The notes beneath the pieces were generated by a model, which was not told where the DNA came from, made no database searches, and saw only the letters and a list, made by a program, of their open reading frames with translations. Shown here piece by piece: positions 53,613 to 62,133 of a stretch of DNA of 64,000 bases. A program made the translations under genes and the position numbers. Positions within the stretch are counted from its first letter, which is position 1. Each line of letters opens with the position of its first letter. The stretch comes from Streptomyces sp. ISL-36. GTDB taxonomy: Bacteria; Actinomycetota; Actinomycetes; Streptomycetales; Streptomycetaceae. Where the stretch lies: positions 1 through 64,000 of the forward strand of contig NZ_JAGGOS010000054.1 in the NCBI RefSeq assembly GCF_018614205.1. The letters are read 5' to 3'.

Positions 53613-54461
53613 TCATTCCCCGCCGCGGAGGATGGAGTTGCCCTGGTGGGACGCGCCGGGTGAAGGGAGGTCGAGCCGGAGCCGGCCGCTGAGGCCGTAG
53701 AAGGCGACGGGGTTGCGCCAGAGCACCCGGTCGACGTCGTCGTCGGAGAATCCGGCGGCGAGCATGGCGTCGCCGACCTTGCGGGTCTTGAGCGGATCGC
53801 TCTTGCCCCAGTCGGCGGCCGAGTTCACGAGGACGCGGTCCGGGCCGTGGTCCTTGAGTACGGCGACCATGCGGTCCTCGTCCATCTTGGTGTCGGGGTA
53901 GATGGAGAAGCCGAGCCAGGCACCGCTGTCGGCGGCTTCCTTGACGGTGGTCTCGTTGAGGTGGTCGAGGAGGACCTGGTCGGGGGCGAGTGCGGATTCG
54001 CGCACGACGTCGAGGGTGCGCCTGAGGCCGGCCGGCTTGTCGCGGTGCGGGGTGTGGACGAGAGCGGGCAGGCCGTGGTCGGCGGCGAGCTGGAGCTGGG
54101 CGGCGAGGGCGGTGTCCTCGGCGGGGGTCATGGAGTCGTAGCCGATCTCGCCGACGGCGACGACGTTGTCCTTCACGAGGTAGCGGGGCAGGGCGTCGAG
54201 GACGGGGGTGCAGCGGGGGTCGTTGGCCTCCTTCGGGTTGAGGGCGAGGGTGCAGTGGTGGGCGATGCCGTACTGGGCGGCTCGGAAGGGTTCCCAGCCG
54301 AGGAGGGAATCGAAGTAGTCGAAGAAGGAGGCGGGCGAGGTGCGAGGCTGGCCGAGCCAGAAGGAGGGTTCGACCAGGGCGCGGACGCCGGCCTCGTACA
54401 TGGCGCGGTAGTCGTCCGTGGTGCGCGAGGTCATGTGGATGTGGGGGTCGAAGATGCGCAT
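53613..54461 (-). CDS. eboB: TatD-like metal-dependent hydrolase (EboB-like)
   Basis: A 282-residue TatD-family TIM-barrel hydrolase. The HxH metal motif is at the very start (RIFDPHIHMTSRTTDD); VGEIGYDSMTPAEDTALAAQ gives the bridging Glu; LVHTPHRDK and LDHLNETT follow; NSAADWGKSDPL is the final Asp. It lacks a nucleic-acid-processing context, and in ebo clusters a small-molecule role is assumed. The ATG shares its A with the EboA stop (TGATG). Confidence 0.87.
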   Translation of the reverse strand: MRIFDPHIHMTSRTTDDYRAMYEAGVRALVEPSFWLGQPRTSPASFFDYFDSLLGWEPFRAAQYGIAHHCTLALNPKEANDPRCTPVLDALPRYLVKDNVVAVGEIGYDSMTPAEDTALAAQLQLAADHGLPALVHTPHRDKPAGLRRTLDVVRESALAPDQVLLDHLNETTVKEAADSGAWLGFSIYPDTKMDEDRMVAVLKDHGPDRVLVNSAADWGKSDPLKTRKVGDAMLAAGFSDDDVDRVLWRNPVAFYGLSGRLRLDLPSPGASHQGNSILRGGE

Positions 54462-55015
54462 CAGGAGTCCTCCGTGGGGGTGGTGAGGGCGAGGACGCGG
54501 TGGAGGTCGTCGGGGACGGGGCGTCCGGCGGCGGTGCGTTCCGCGGCGTAGTCGATGAGCATCCGGGCGAGTTCGGCGTCGCCCCGGGCCCGGTGGGGCA
54601 GGCCGGCGACGGTGTCGACGGGGATGCCGGTGAAGAGGCACTTGAGGACGGCGTGGCGCCAGGGGTGGGGTGCCAGATGGGAGGCGGCGTAGGGGCCGAC
54701 GGCGGCGGCGATCAGGGTGGTGTCGTGGGTGCGCAGGGCGTCCTCGACGAGGGGCAGGGCCTCGGGGCCGGTGAGGAGCGAGGGGAGGGCGAGGAGGACG
54801 GCGCGGCGTTCGGCGGCGGTGCCCTGGTGGTAGAGCCGGGTCAGGGTGGTCGCGTCGGCGCGGGCTTCCTTGAGGAGAAGGACCCGGACGGAGTCGGCGT
54901 GCTCCTGGCCGCAGTGCCGGCCCGCGGAGGCGAAGCGCAGCTCCCAGAGGGAGGTGCGGGCAGCGGCGGCGGCGAGGGCCTCGTCGAGCCAGCTGCGGGC
55001 GGAGTCGGTCAGCAT
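54461..55015 (-). CDS. eboA: EboA-like protein
   Basis: A 184-residue all-helical protein with HEAT-like character: ARSWLDEALAAAAARTSLWE, FASAGRHCG, AERRAVLLALPSLLTG, HPWRHAVLKCLFTGIPVDTV. The last motif (LKCLFTGIPVDTVAGL) is characteristic of EboA-domain proteins, whose function is unknown. The ATG at 55013-55015 overlaps the upstream gene by 7 nt. No catalytic residues are evident; a scaffold role is possible. Confidence 0.8.
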   Translation of the reverse strand: MLTDSARSWLDEALAAAAARTSLWELRFASAGRHCGQEHADSVRVLLLKEARADATTLTRLYHQGTAAERRAVLLALPSLLTGPEALPLVEDALRTHDTTLIAAAVGPYAASHLAPHPWRHAVLKCLFTGIPVDTVAGLPHRARGDAELARMLIDYAAERTAAGRPVPDDLHRVLALTTPTEDS

Positions 55016-55908
55016 GCCGGAGTCTCCCGTCGGGCGAGGTGGTCGCGGAGGTACGCGAGGGAGGTGCGGGCGAGTGCGGGGCCCGCGTGGGAGTGGCGGG
55101 GCAGTTCGACGACCGTCAGGCCCTGGTAGCCGCCGGCGGTGATGTCGGCGAGGGCGGCGAGCACGGGCGGGAAGTCGATCTCGCCTTCGCCGAACGGAAG
55201 GTGTTCGTGGACGCCGCGGCGCATGTCCTCGATCTGGACGTGGTGCAGCCAGGGGGCGGCGGCGCGGAGGCAGTCGGCCGGGGCGGCCGGCTCCAGGCAC
55301 TGGCAGTGGCCTATGTCGAGGGTGAGGCCGAGGACGGCGGGGTCCGGATCGCCGAGGAGGCCGCGGAGGTGGTGGAAGTCGTCGAGGGTGGCGAGGAGGT
55401 GACCGGGTTCGGGTTCGACGGCGAGGGGGACGCGGGCGGCGGCCGCGGCGTCGATGACAGGGGTGAGGGATGCGGCGAGGCGTTTCCAGGCGACGGGCTC
55501 GGTGGTGCCGTCGGGGGTGATGCCGCTGAAGCAGTGGACGGCGTGGGCGCCGAGGTCGGCGGCGACGCGGACGGCCCGCAGGAGGAGGCGGGTGCGGTGG
55601 GCGCGGGCGTCGGGGTCCGGCTCGAGCAGTGAGGGGCCGTGCTTGCGGCGGGGGTCGAGGACGTAGCGGGCGCCGGTCTCGACGGTGACGCCGAGGCCGA
55701 GTGTGTCGAGGCGGCGGGCGACGTGGGCGGTGCGGGTGGCGAGGTCGGGCGCGAGGGGGTCGAGGTGCATGTGGTCGAGGGCGAGGCCGACGCCGTCGTA
55801 GCCGAGGTCGGCGAGGAGGGCAAGGGCGTCGTCCAGCCGGAGGTCGGTGAGGCCGTTGGTGCCGTAGCCGAGGCGAGGGGCGGGGGCGGCGGTGCCGAGG
55901 GCGCTCAT
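55009..55908 (-). CDS. Sugar-phosphate isomerase/epimerase-like TIM barrel
   Basis: A 299-residue AP-endonuclease-2/xylose-isomerase-like barrel: LGYGTNGLTDLRLDDALALL, DGVGLALDHMHLDP, VTVETGARYVLDPRRKHGPS, VPLAVEPEPGHLLATLDDF, GLTLDIGHCQCLEP, and HVQIEDMRRGVHEHLPFGEG with the usual metal ligands Glu, Asp, His, Glu. The GEGEIDF motif is also found in inositol-catabolic isomerases. It is coupled to EboC by ATGA. Probably converts a cyclitol or keto sugar in the cluster's pathway. Confidence 0.85.
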   Translation of the reverse strand: MSALGTAAPAPRLGYGTNGLTDLRLDDALALLADLGYDGVGLALDHMHLDPLAPDLATRTAHVARRLDTLGLGVTVETGARYVLDPRRKHGPSLLEPDPDARAHRTRLLLRAVRVAADLGAHAVHCFSGITPDGTTEPVAWKRLAASLTPVIDAAAAARVPLAVEPEPGHLLATLDDFHHLRGLLGDPDPAVLGLTLDIGHCQCLEPAAPADCLRAAAPWLHHVQIEDMRRGVHEHLPFGEGEIDFPPVLAALADITAGGYQGLTVVELPRHSHAGPALARTSLAYLRDHLARRETPAC

Positions 55909-56825
55909 GTGGGGCTCACCTTCCGTGCGAGGGTGCGCGCGAGGGGGGCGAGGCCGAGGAGCGCGAGGGCGGTGATGGGTGCGCCGGAGCGGGCGGCGAG
56001 GGTGGCCTGGAGGGGGATGAGGGCGCGGATACCGGCGCCGACGGAGCGCTGGGTGAGGGGCGGTGACGGGTTGAGGGCCGCGTGGAGGAAGGGCGCGGCG
56101 GGGGTGCGGGCGTAGCCGGCGGCAAGGGCGGCGGCGACGAGCCGGGCAGAGGTGGGTGAGGTGCGGTTCCCGGCGGTGGGGCGGGCCGCGGTCGCGGCCA
56201 CGGCGAGGGTGGCGGCGAGGGCCAGCGCGGGGGCGCGGGTGGAGCCTCCCTGGGCCTCGTGCCGGGAGACGGCGGTGATCGCGTAGGTGTGGGCGGCGAG
56301 GAGGGCGGCGGAGGCGAGGGGGCGGGCGGAGCGGAGGCGGAGGGAGGGTGGGCGGGGGGAGGGGGAGGGGGAGCCCCCCGTGGCGGTGGCGCCGAGGAGG
56401 AGGTCCAGGGCCCGGGCCGCCGCCATCGCCGCCGGTCCCGCCGAGGTGTGCTTGAGGTGCAGGTCGTAGGACCAGACCGTCGCGGCGAGGCCGGTGGCGA
56501 CCGCGAGCGCCGGGCGGCCCGCGCGGGCGGCGAGGCCGAGGCCGGCCGCGGTCAGGGCCGCCGAGGCGGCGAGGGCCGCGCCGGGGGTGATCCGACCGGA
56601 GGGGATGGGGCGGTGGGGGCGGTCGACGGCGTCCTCCGCGCGGTCGGCCCAGTCGTTGAGGGCCATGCCCGCCTCATACAGGCAGAGGGAGGAACCGATG
56701 GCCAGGAGCGTGGACCGGTTCGGGCGCAGTCCCATGGCCGCCGCGCCGGCGAGGGCGTCCCCCGGGACGGTGAAGAGGGCGGAGACGCGGAGCAGTTCCG
56801 CCCAGGAGGCGAGGGGGCCGCTCAC
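55905..56825 (-). CDS. eboC: UbiA-like prenyltransferase (EboC-like)
   Basis: A 306-residue membrane protein of the UbiA superfamily. The first Asp-rich motif is NDWADRAEDAVDRPHRPIPS; the second region is TVWSYDLHLKHTSAGP. About eight hydrophobic helices are seen, with a Pro/Ser/Arg-rich loop near residue 160. UbiA enzymes attach isoprenoid chains to aromatic or polyol acceptors within the membrane. The GTG at 56823-56825 overlaps the TGA of the inositol phosphate synthase gene (GTGA). Confidence 0.87.
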   Translation of the reverse strand: MSGPLASWAELLRVSALFTVPGDALAGAAAMGLRPNRSTLLAIGSSLCLYEAGMALNDWADRAEDAVDRPHRPIPSGRITPGAALAASAALTAAGLGLAARAGRPALAVATGLAATVWSYDLHLKHTSAGPAAMAAARALDLLLGATATGGSPSPSPRPPSLRLRSARPLASAALLAAHTYAITAVSRHEAQGGSTRAPALALAATLAVAATAARPTAGNRTSPTSARLVAAALAAGYARTPAAPFLHAALNPSPPLTQRSVGAGIRALIPLQATLAARSGAPITALALLGLAPLARTLARKVSPT

Positions 56826-58078
56826 TCCCCCTCCCCGAGCCGTGCGGCGAAGGCCAGCAGGCGCCCGTACTGCTCCGCCAGTGCGGCGGGGGCGTCGCCC
56901 TCGGGGTCCTTGAAGTAGAAGGCCAGATCCTCCAGGGGGCCGGTGAGGCCCTTTTCGTGGGCGCGGGCCGTCAGGCGGGCGAGGTCCAGGACGAGGGGGG
57001 CGGCAAGGGCCGAGTCGCAGCCCTGCCAGGTGGTCTGGAGGGTCATGCGGGAGCCGAGGAAGCCGTCGAAGGCGATGTGGTCCCAGGCCGTCTTCCACTC
57101 CCCCAGGGCCGGGACGTCGTCGATGTGGACCTCGCCTTCGGGTGCGCCGCCGAGGACCTCCGCGAGGACGCGTTCCTTGCCGGCGTTCTTCGCCGCCGCG
57201 GCGGCCGGGTCGGCGAGGGCCGCGCCGTCGCCGCCGCCGAGCAGGTTGGTGCCGGACCAGGCCCGGACGGTGAGGGCGCGCTGGACGAACATCGGGGCGA
57301 GGACGGAGCGGAGGAGGGTCTGGCCGGTCTTGCCGTCGCGGCCGGCGTGGGGCAGTCCGCAGGCCGTGGCGATGCCGGTGAGGGTGGGGTGGCGCAGGCC
57401 GGTGGAGGGGGTGAAGTTGACGTAGGGGCAGCCGGCGCGCAGGGCGGCGGCCGCGTAGAGGGAGCTGGGTGGGAGCGCGGCGCCCCCCGACGCCGGCTCC
57501 GTACCCGGAACCCGTGCGTCCCCCGACGCCGGCTCCGTACCCGGAACCCGTGCGCCCCCCGACGCCGGCTCCGTACCCGAAGCCCGTTCGTCCCCCGACG
57601 CGGGCTCCGTACGCGGAACCCGTGCGTCCCCTGACGCGGGTTCCGTGGAGGCCACATTGACGACCACCACCCTGGTCAGGTCCAGTCGTTCGCGGAAGTC
57701 CGTCATGTCGGCGGCGAAGGAGGCGATGAGTTCTTCGTCGGTGCGGGGTTCTCCGGGGAGGGGGCCGCCGGGTCGGATCTCCTCGTCGGCGGCGTGGAGT
57801 TCCGCGGTGACGGCAGCGGCGAGGCCGTGCGGCAGGACTCCGGCGACGGTCAGTTCCTCGGCCCGTTTGGGCAGGGGGCAGGCGGTGGTGTCGTGTCCGC
57901 CGAAGACGAGGGAGGACAGTGGGGGCAGGCCTGCGGTGGTGAAGGCCTGGGTTTCGGTGGCCATGCCGGTGGGTGGGTGCAGGCCGGCCGTCATGGCGGC
58001 GCAGCCGGCCACCACCGTGGTGGCGACGGAGCCTCTGGCCCCGATGAGCCAGACTCCGGTACGTGTTCCAGTGGTCAC
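56822..58078 (-). CDS. myo-Inositol-1-phosphate synthase with repeat insertion
   Basis: A 418-residue inositol-3-phosphate synthase, which isomerises glucose 6-phosphate to myo-inositol 1-phosphate with NAD. N-terminal NAD fold VWLIGARGSVATTVVAGC; SLVFGGHDTT; VVVVNVAS; SLYAAAALRAGCPYVNFTPS; DGKTGQTLL; WSGTNLLGGGDG. Between VVVVNVAS and SLYAAAAL a 60-residue insertion made of five 12-residue repeats (TEPASGDARVPG type) occurs. Without it the length would be about 355, normal for the bacterial type. GTG start at 58076-58078, GGGAGG upstream. It heads the ebo-type operon. Confidence 0.9.
   Translation of the reverse strand: MTTGTRTGVWLIGARGSVATTVVAGCAAMTAGLHPPTGMATETQAFTTAGLPPLSSLVFGGHDTTACPLPKRAEELTVAGVLPHGLAAAVTAELHAADEEIRPGGPLPGEPRTDEELIASFAADMTDFRERLDLTRVVVVNVASTEPASGDARVPRTEPASGDERASGTEPASGGARVPGTEPASGDARVPGTEPASGGAALPPSSLYAAAALRAGCPYVNFTPSTGLRHPTLTGIATACGLPHAGRDGKTGQTLLRSVLAPMFVQRALTVRAWSGTNLLGGGDGAALADPAAAAAKNAGKERVLAEVLGGAPEGEVHIDDVPALGEWKTAWDHIAFDGFLGSRMTLQTTWQGCDSALAAPLVLDLARLTARAHEKGLTGPLEDLAFYFKDPEGDAPAALAEQYGRLLAFAARLGEGE
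57484..57652. repeat. 36 bp in-frame minisatellite inside the inositol phosphate synthase gene
   Basis: Units recur with an exact 36 bp period, with GACGCCGGCTCC-type starts at 57489, 57525, 57561, 57597 and 57633. Each encodes 12 residues of the TEPASG(D/G)ARVPG type in the gene's frame. Copies differ by a few substitutions, all preserving the frame. Confidence 0.92.
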
Positions 58079-58162
58079 GACGCTGCCTCCCTTGCTCGGT
58101 GGTGGAGACGGCGGGCGGGGGGTACGGCGCCTCCCCGCCCGCCGCCGGCTGTGCGGGGAGCT

Positions 58163-61100
58163 CTACGGGGTGAGCTCCTTGAGTTGGATGTTGCGGAAGG
58201 ACACCTGGTCGTCGGCTCCGTGGTTCTGGATGCCGATGTGGCCGTCCTTGAGGCTGCGGGCCGGGTCGGTGTTGGTGAAGTCGTTGATCTTGACTCCGTT
58301 GAGGAACACCTGGAGCCGTTCGCCCTGGACGCGGATCTCGTAGCTGTTCCACTGGCCGGGCGGCCGCAGGACCGCGTCGCGTGCCGTGAGGTTGGCGGAC
58401 TTGAAGCCGTAGACGGCTCCGGTGGTCCGGTCGGCGGCGTCGGTGGCGTCGATCTGGATCTCGTAGCCGTTGTTCACGGCGGACCAGGGGTCGTCGGAGG
58501 CGGGGAAGCCGACGAAGATCCCGGAGTTGTCGTCGCCGGCCATCTTCCAGTCGAGCTTGAGGGAGTAGGAGGAGAACTCCTTGGCCTGGTACCAGAGCAT
58601 TCCCATGCCGCCGACCGAGCGCAGTTCGCCGTCGGTGACGTCGAAGCTGCCGGGGCCCGCCTGCTTCCAGCCTTCGCGGGTCTGGCCGTTGAAGAGGTCG
58701 CGGTAGCCGGTCTGGGGCCGGCAGTCGGCCGTGACCTGGCCGGTGGCGTAGCGGAGTCCGCCGAGGAGGTGCTGTCGGAAGGCGGGTTCGGTGTAGGACT
58801 CCTTGGTGTGGCCGCCGCCGGTGTAGAAGGAGCGGCCGCCGCCGTAGGACTTGCACCAGGCGATGGGGTGGTCGCCCTTCATCGTGCCGCCCTGGTAGGT
58901 GGTTTCGTCGAGGGTGGCGAGGATGCGGGCCTGGCCGCGGGGGTTGGTGCGGTAGTTGTACCACTCGTCGGTGCGCTGCCAGGGGCCTTCGATGTGGGCG
59001 GTCGCGGGGTGGTCGTGGTCCTCGACGCGGACGGTCGCCGGCTGGATCTGGGGGTGGGAGGCGAAGTGGGCGCCGACGAGTCCGCCGTAGAACTCCCAGT
59101 CGTACTCGGTGTCGGCGGCGGCGTGGATGCCCATGTATCCGCCGCCGTTGGCGACGTAGTTCTCGAAGGCGGTCTGCTGTTGTGGGTTCAGCACGTCGCC
59201 TGTGGTGGACAGGAAGGCGACGGCGTCGTAGCGGGCGAGGTTCTCGGTGGTGAACTGGCGTGGTTCTTCGGTGGCGTCGACGGTGATTGCGCTGTCGGCT
59301 CCGAGCTCTTTGAGTGCGGTGATGCCGGCGGGGATGGAGTCGTGGCGGAATCCGGCGGTGCGGGAGAAGACGAGGACGCGCTTGGCGGTCCTGTCGACGG
59401 GGGTGTTGGTGATGGTGAAGTCGTCGACGTCGTAGAGGGCGCCGGTGCCTCCCTTGAAGACGAGGAAGAGTTCGGTGGTCCTGCGGGGTGCGGTGCGCAG
59501 GGGTACGTCGATGTTCTGGAAGGTCTCCCAGCCTCCGGTGACGGGGACGGGTGCGGAGCCGAGGAGGGTGCCGGTGGGTGATCCGGTGCGGACTTCGAGG
59601 AAGCCGCCGGCGCCGCCGGAGGAGACGCGGGCGGTGAGCTTGGTGGATCCGGTGAGGTTGTAGGGCTTGAAGGCGATCCAGTCGCCGTTGTCGATGTCGC
59701 CGACGGTCCGGCCGCCGTTCGCGGGGGCCTTGTCGATGACGCTGATGCCGCTGTGGGTGTCGAAGTGTTCGGCCTGGCGGTGGCGGGGTTGGAGCTTGGC
59801 CTGGTCGTGGGTGGTGAGGGCGGCCTGGCCGCCGCCTCCGCCGTCGGTGTATTCGGCGTCGAAGACGGCGAAGATGTTGGCGTCGTCGTCGTGGCCGCCG
59901 TCGGCGGAGGTCTTGATGGTGCCGGTGCAGCCGTTGGCGCTGGTGACGGGGTGGCCGTGGCTGTCGTGGCCGAGGATGTAGGTGACCTTGACCTTGGTGC
60001 AGTCGATCGTCCGGTCCTCGGGGTCGGTGACCGTCACCTTGAAGGGGATGTCGTCGCCGAAGTCGAACAGTGCGCCTTCGGCGGGGAGTTCGAGGGTGAC
60101 CTTGGGGGCGGTGTTGCCGACGACGATGTGGACGGAGGCGGAGCCGGTGCGGCCCGAGGGATCCTTGGCCGTGACGGTCGCGGTGTAGGTGCCGTTCTTC
60201 CGGTACGTGTAGGTGGGGTTGGCCGCCGTCGACGTGCCGCCGTCGCCGAAGTCCCAGCTGTAGGTGAGGGCGTCGCCGTCGGAGTCCGTGGTGCCGGCCG
60301 AGGAGAAGACGATCTTCAGCGGCGCGGTGCCGGAGGTCTTGTCGGCGCTCGCTTCGGCGACGGGTGAGCGGCCGCCGGTGGCGTTCTCGATGCGGTAGAG
60401 GCCGGAGTTGTGGTCGCCGCCGAACCAGGCGGTGCCGTAGTCGAGGACGTAGAGGGCGCCGTCGGGGCCGAAGGCCATGTCCATGATCTGGGTGCCGGTC
60501 CAGGGGACGGGGTTGATGGACTGGACGGTGCCGTCGGTGCCTTGTTCGATGCGTTTGATCCAGCGTCGGCCGAACTCGCCGGCGAAGAAGTCTCCGTCGT
60601 AGGCCTCGGGGAACTTGACGGGGGAGGTGGAGGTGGCGTCGTAGCGGTAGACGGGTCCCCCCATGGGGGATTCGGAGCCGTTGCCGAATTCGGGTAGGGA
60701 GCCGCCGTTGTACGGGATCCAGGCGGGTTCGGCGGGCGGGAGGTCGACGAGTCCGGTGTTGTAGGGGGAGTCGTTCTTCAGGGCGCCGCAGTCGAAGGTC
60801 GCGCCGGAGGTCTTGGTGGCGAAGTCGTAGTCGACGTAGGGGTCGTTGTTGCCGGTGCAGAAGGGCCAGCCGAAGTTTCCGGGTTTGGTGACGCGGGCGA
60901 ATTCGACCTGGCCGGCGGGGCCACGCTGGGGGTCGGCGGCGCCGGCGTCGGGGCCGTAGTCGCCGACGTAGAGGATGCCGGTGGGCTTGTCGACGCTGAA
61001 GCGGAAGGGGTTACGGAAGCCCATCGCGTAGATCTCGGGGCGGGTCTTGGCGGTGCCGGGTGCGAAGAGGTTGCCGGTGGGGATGGTGTAGGAGCCGTCG

Positions 61101-61876
61101 TCGGCGACCTTGATGCGCAGGATCTTGCCGCGCAGGTCGTTGGTGTTGCCGGAGGTGCGGCGGGCGTCGTAGGCGGGGTTGCGGCCGGGGCGTTCGTCGA
61201 TGGGGGTGTAGCCGTCGGAGGCGAAGGGGTTGGAGTCGTCGCCGGTGGACAGGTAGAGGTTGCCCTGGGCGTCGAAGTCGATGTCGCCGCCGACGTGGCA
61301 GCAGATGCCCCGGGTGGCGGGGATGTCGATGACCTTCTTCTCGCTGGCGTTGTCGAGGGTGCCGTCGGCCTTCAGGGTGAAGCGTGAGAGGCGGTTGACT
61401 CCGTCGTAGGCGGCGAAGTCGGCGGGTGTGCCGTCGTTGGGGGCGTCTCCGGCGGGGGTGGTGAGGGGCGGGGCGTAGTAGAGGTAGATGGCCCTGTTCT
61501 GGGCGAAGTTCGGGTCGAGGCCGATGCCTTGGAGGCCTTCCTCGTCGTGGGAGTAGACGGGGACGGTGCCGATGACCTGGGTGTTGCCGGCGGCGTCGGT
61601 GCGGCGTAGTTCGCCGCCCCGTGAGGTGTGCAGGACGCTGCGGTCGGGGAGCACGGCGAGTGACATCGGTTCGCCGACTTCTTCGCCGCCCTTGGCGAGG
61701 GTGACCTGCTGGAACTCTTCGGCGGCGGCGGCGGTGGTGGTGGTGGCTGTGGCTGTGGCGGTTTCGTCGGCGTGGGGGTCGGCGTCGGCGGCCAGGACCT
61801 GGGGGGCGCCGAGGGCGAGGAGTCCGACGGTGAGTAGGGCGAGTGACTTCCTGGCTCGGAGTCGTTTTCTGTGCAC
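58163..61876 (-). CDS. Giant secreted sugar dehydrogenase-PKD-CBM-ThuA-DUF1080 fusion
   Basis: A 1237-residue exported protein. Signal peptide about 1-29 (SLALLTVGLLALGAPQVLA). Residues about 55-500: soluble glucose/sorbosone-dehydrogenase beta-propeller (GLQGIGLDPNFAQNRAIYLY, MGFRNPFRFSVDK, VLDYGTAWFGGD). About 515-600: PKD domain (YSWDFGDGGTSTAANPTYTY). About 715-835: CBM6-like carbohydrate-binding module. About 845-1075: ThuA domain (VLVFSRTAGFRHDSIPAGI, GGGYMGIHAAADTEYDW). About 1085-1237: DUF1080/3-keto-disaccharide hydrolase (YRDLFNGQTREGWKQAG). It suggests extracellular oxidation and cleavage of disaccharides. GTG start, GGAGGA upstream; 84 nt before the inositol gene. Confidence 0.88.
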   Translation of the reverse strand: MHRKRLRARKSLALLTVGLLALGAPQVLAADADPHADETATATATTTTAAAAEEFQQVTLAKGGEEVGEPMSLAVLPDRSVLHTSRGGELRRTDAAGNTQVIGTVPVYSHDEEGLQGIGLDPNFAQNRAIYLYYAPPLTTPAGDAPNDGTPADFAAYDGVNRLSRFTLKADGTLDNASEKKVIDIPATRGICCHVGGDIDFDAQGNLYLSTGDDSNPFASDGYTPIDERPGRNPAYDARRTSGNTNDLRGKILRIKVADDGSYTIPTGNLFAPGTAKTRPEIYAMGFRNPFRFSVDKPTGILYVGDYGPDAGAADPQRGPAGQVEFARVTKPGNFGWPFCTGNNDPYVDYDFATKTSGATFDCGALKNDSPYNTGLVDLPPAEPAWIPYNGGSLPEFGNGSESPMGGPVYRYDATSTSPVKFPEAYDGDFFAGEFGRRWIKRIEQGTDGTVQSINPVPWTGTQIMDMAFGPDGALYVLDYGTAWFGGDHNSGLYRIENATGGRSPVAEASADKTSGTAPLKIVFSSAGTTDSDGDALTYSWDFGDGGTSTAANPTYTYRKNGTYTATVTAKDPSGRTGSASVHIVVGNTAPKVTLELPAEGALFDFGDDIPFKVTVTDPEDRTIDCTKVKVTYILGHDSHGHPVTSANGCTGTIKTSADGGHDDDANIFAVFDAEYTDGGGGGQAALTTHDQAKLQPRHRQAEHFDTHSGISVIDKAPANGGRTVGDIDNGDWIAFKPYNLTGSTKLTARVSSGGAGGFLEVRTGSPTGTLLGSAPVPVTGGWETFQNIDVPLRTAPRRTTELFLVFKGGTGALYDVDDFTITNTPVDRTAKRVLVFSRTAGFRHDSIPAGITALKELGADSAITVDATEEPRQFTTENLARYDAVAFLSTTGDVLNPQQQTAFENYVANGGGYMGIHAAADTEYDWEFYGGLVGAHFASHPQIQPATVRVEDHDHPATAHIEGPWQRTDEWYNYRTNPRGQARILATLDETTYQGGTMKGDHPIAWCKSYGGGRSFYTGGGHTKESYTEPAFRQHLLGGLRYATGQVTADCRPQTGYRDLFNGQTREGWKQAGPGSFDVTDGELRSVGGMGMLWYQAKEFSSYSLKLDWKMAGDDNSGIFVGFPASDDPWSAVNNGYEIQIDATDAADRTTGAVYGFKSANLTARDAVLRPPGQWNSYEIRVQGERLQVFLNGVKINDFTNTDPARSLKDGHIGIQNHGADDQVSFRNIQLKELTP

Positions 61877-62077
61877 GGGTGTCCTCCGGAGTAGGGCCGG
61901 GTGTGCGGGTTGTCCGGGGACCGGCGTGCGCCGTCACGCTGGTCACATACCGCTGTTACGTCATGTACACATCAGAGACCGTAGCCGGGTTCGTCCGCCA
62001 CGGAAAGCCCTTGTGCATGAGTGCGGTTGAACTTTTCACAGTGAGAGGACAAAGCCTCTCGGAGGCAGGGCGGACCG

Positions 62078-62103
62078 GCCTGGTGGCGTCGTCACCACCA
62101 GGC
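62078..62103. terminator. Hairpin terminator after the isomerase gene
   Basis: Perfect 9 nt arms GCCTGGTGG (62078-62086) and CCACCAGGC (62095-62103), 8 nt loop, 30 nt past the stop of the gene ending at 62134. A smaller hairpin GCCTC/GAGGC (62054-62066) follows. This separates the isomerase from the large secreted fusion gene, so they are probably independent transcripts. Confidence 0.65.
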
Positions 62104-62133
62104 ACCGACCTGCGGCTTCGGGGTTTCGCAGGG

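Noticed and set aside
57484-57652. Repeat array as a CRISPR or as sign of a frameshifted pseudogene
   Set aside because: Units are contiguous and all in frame, and conserved enzyme motifs continue on both sides, so the gene looks intact.
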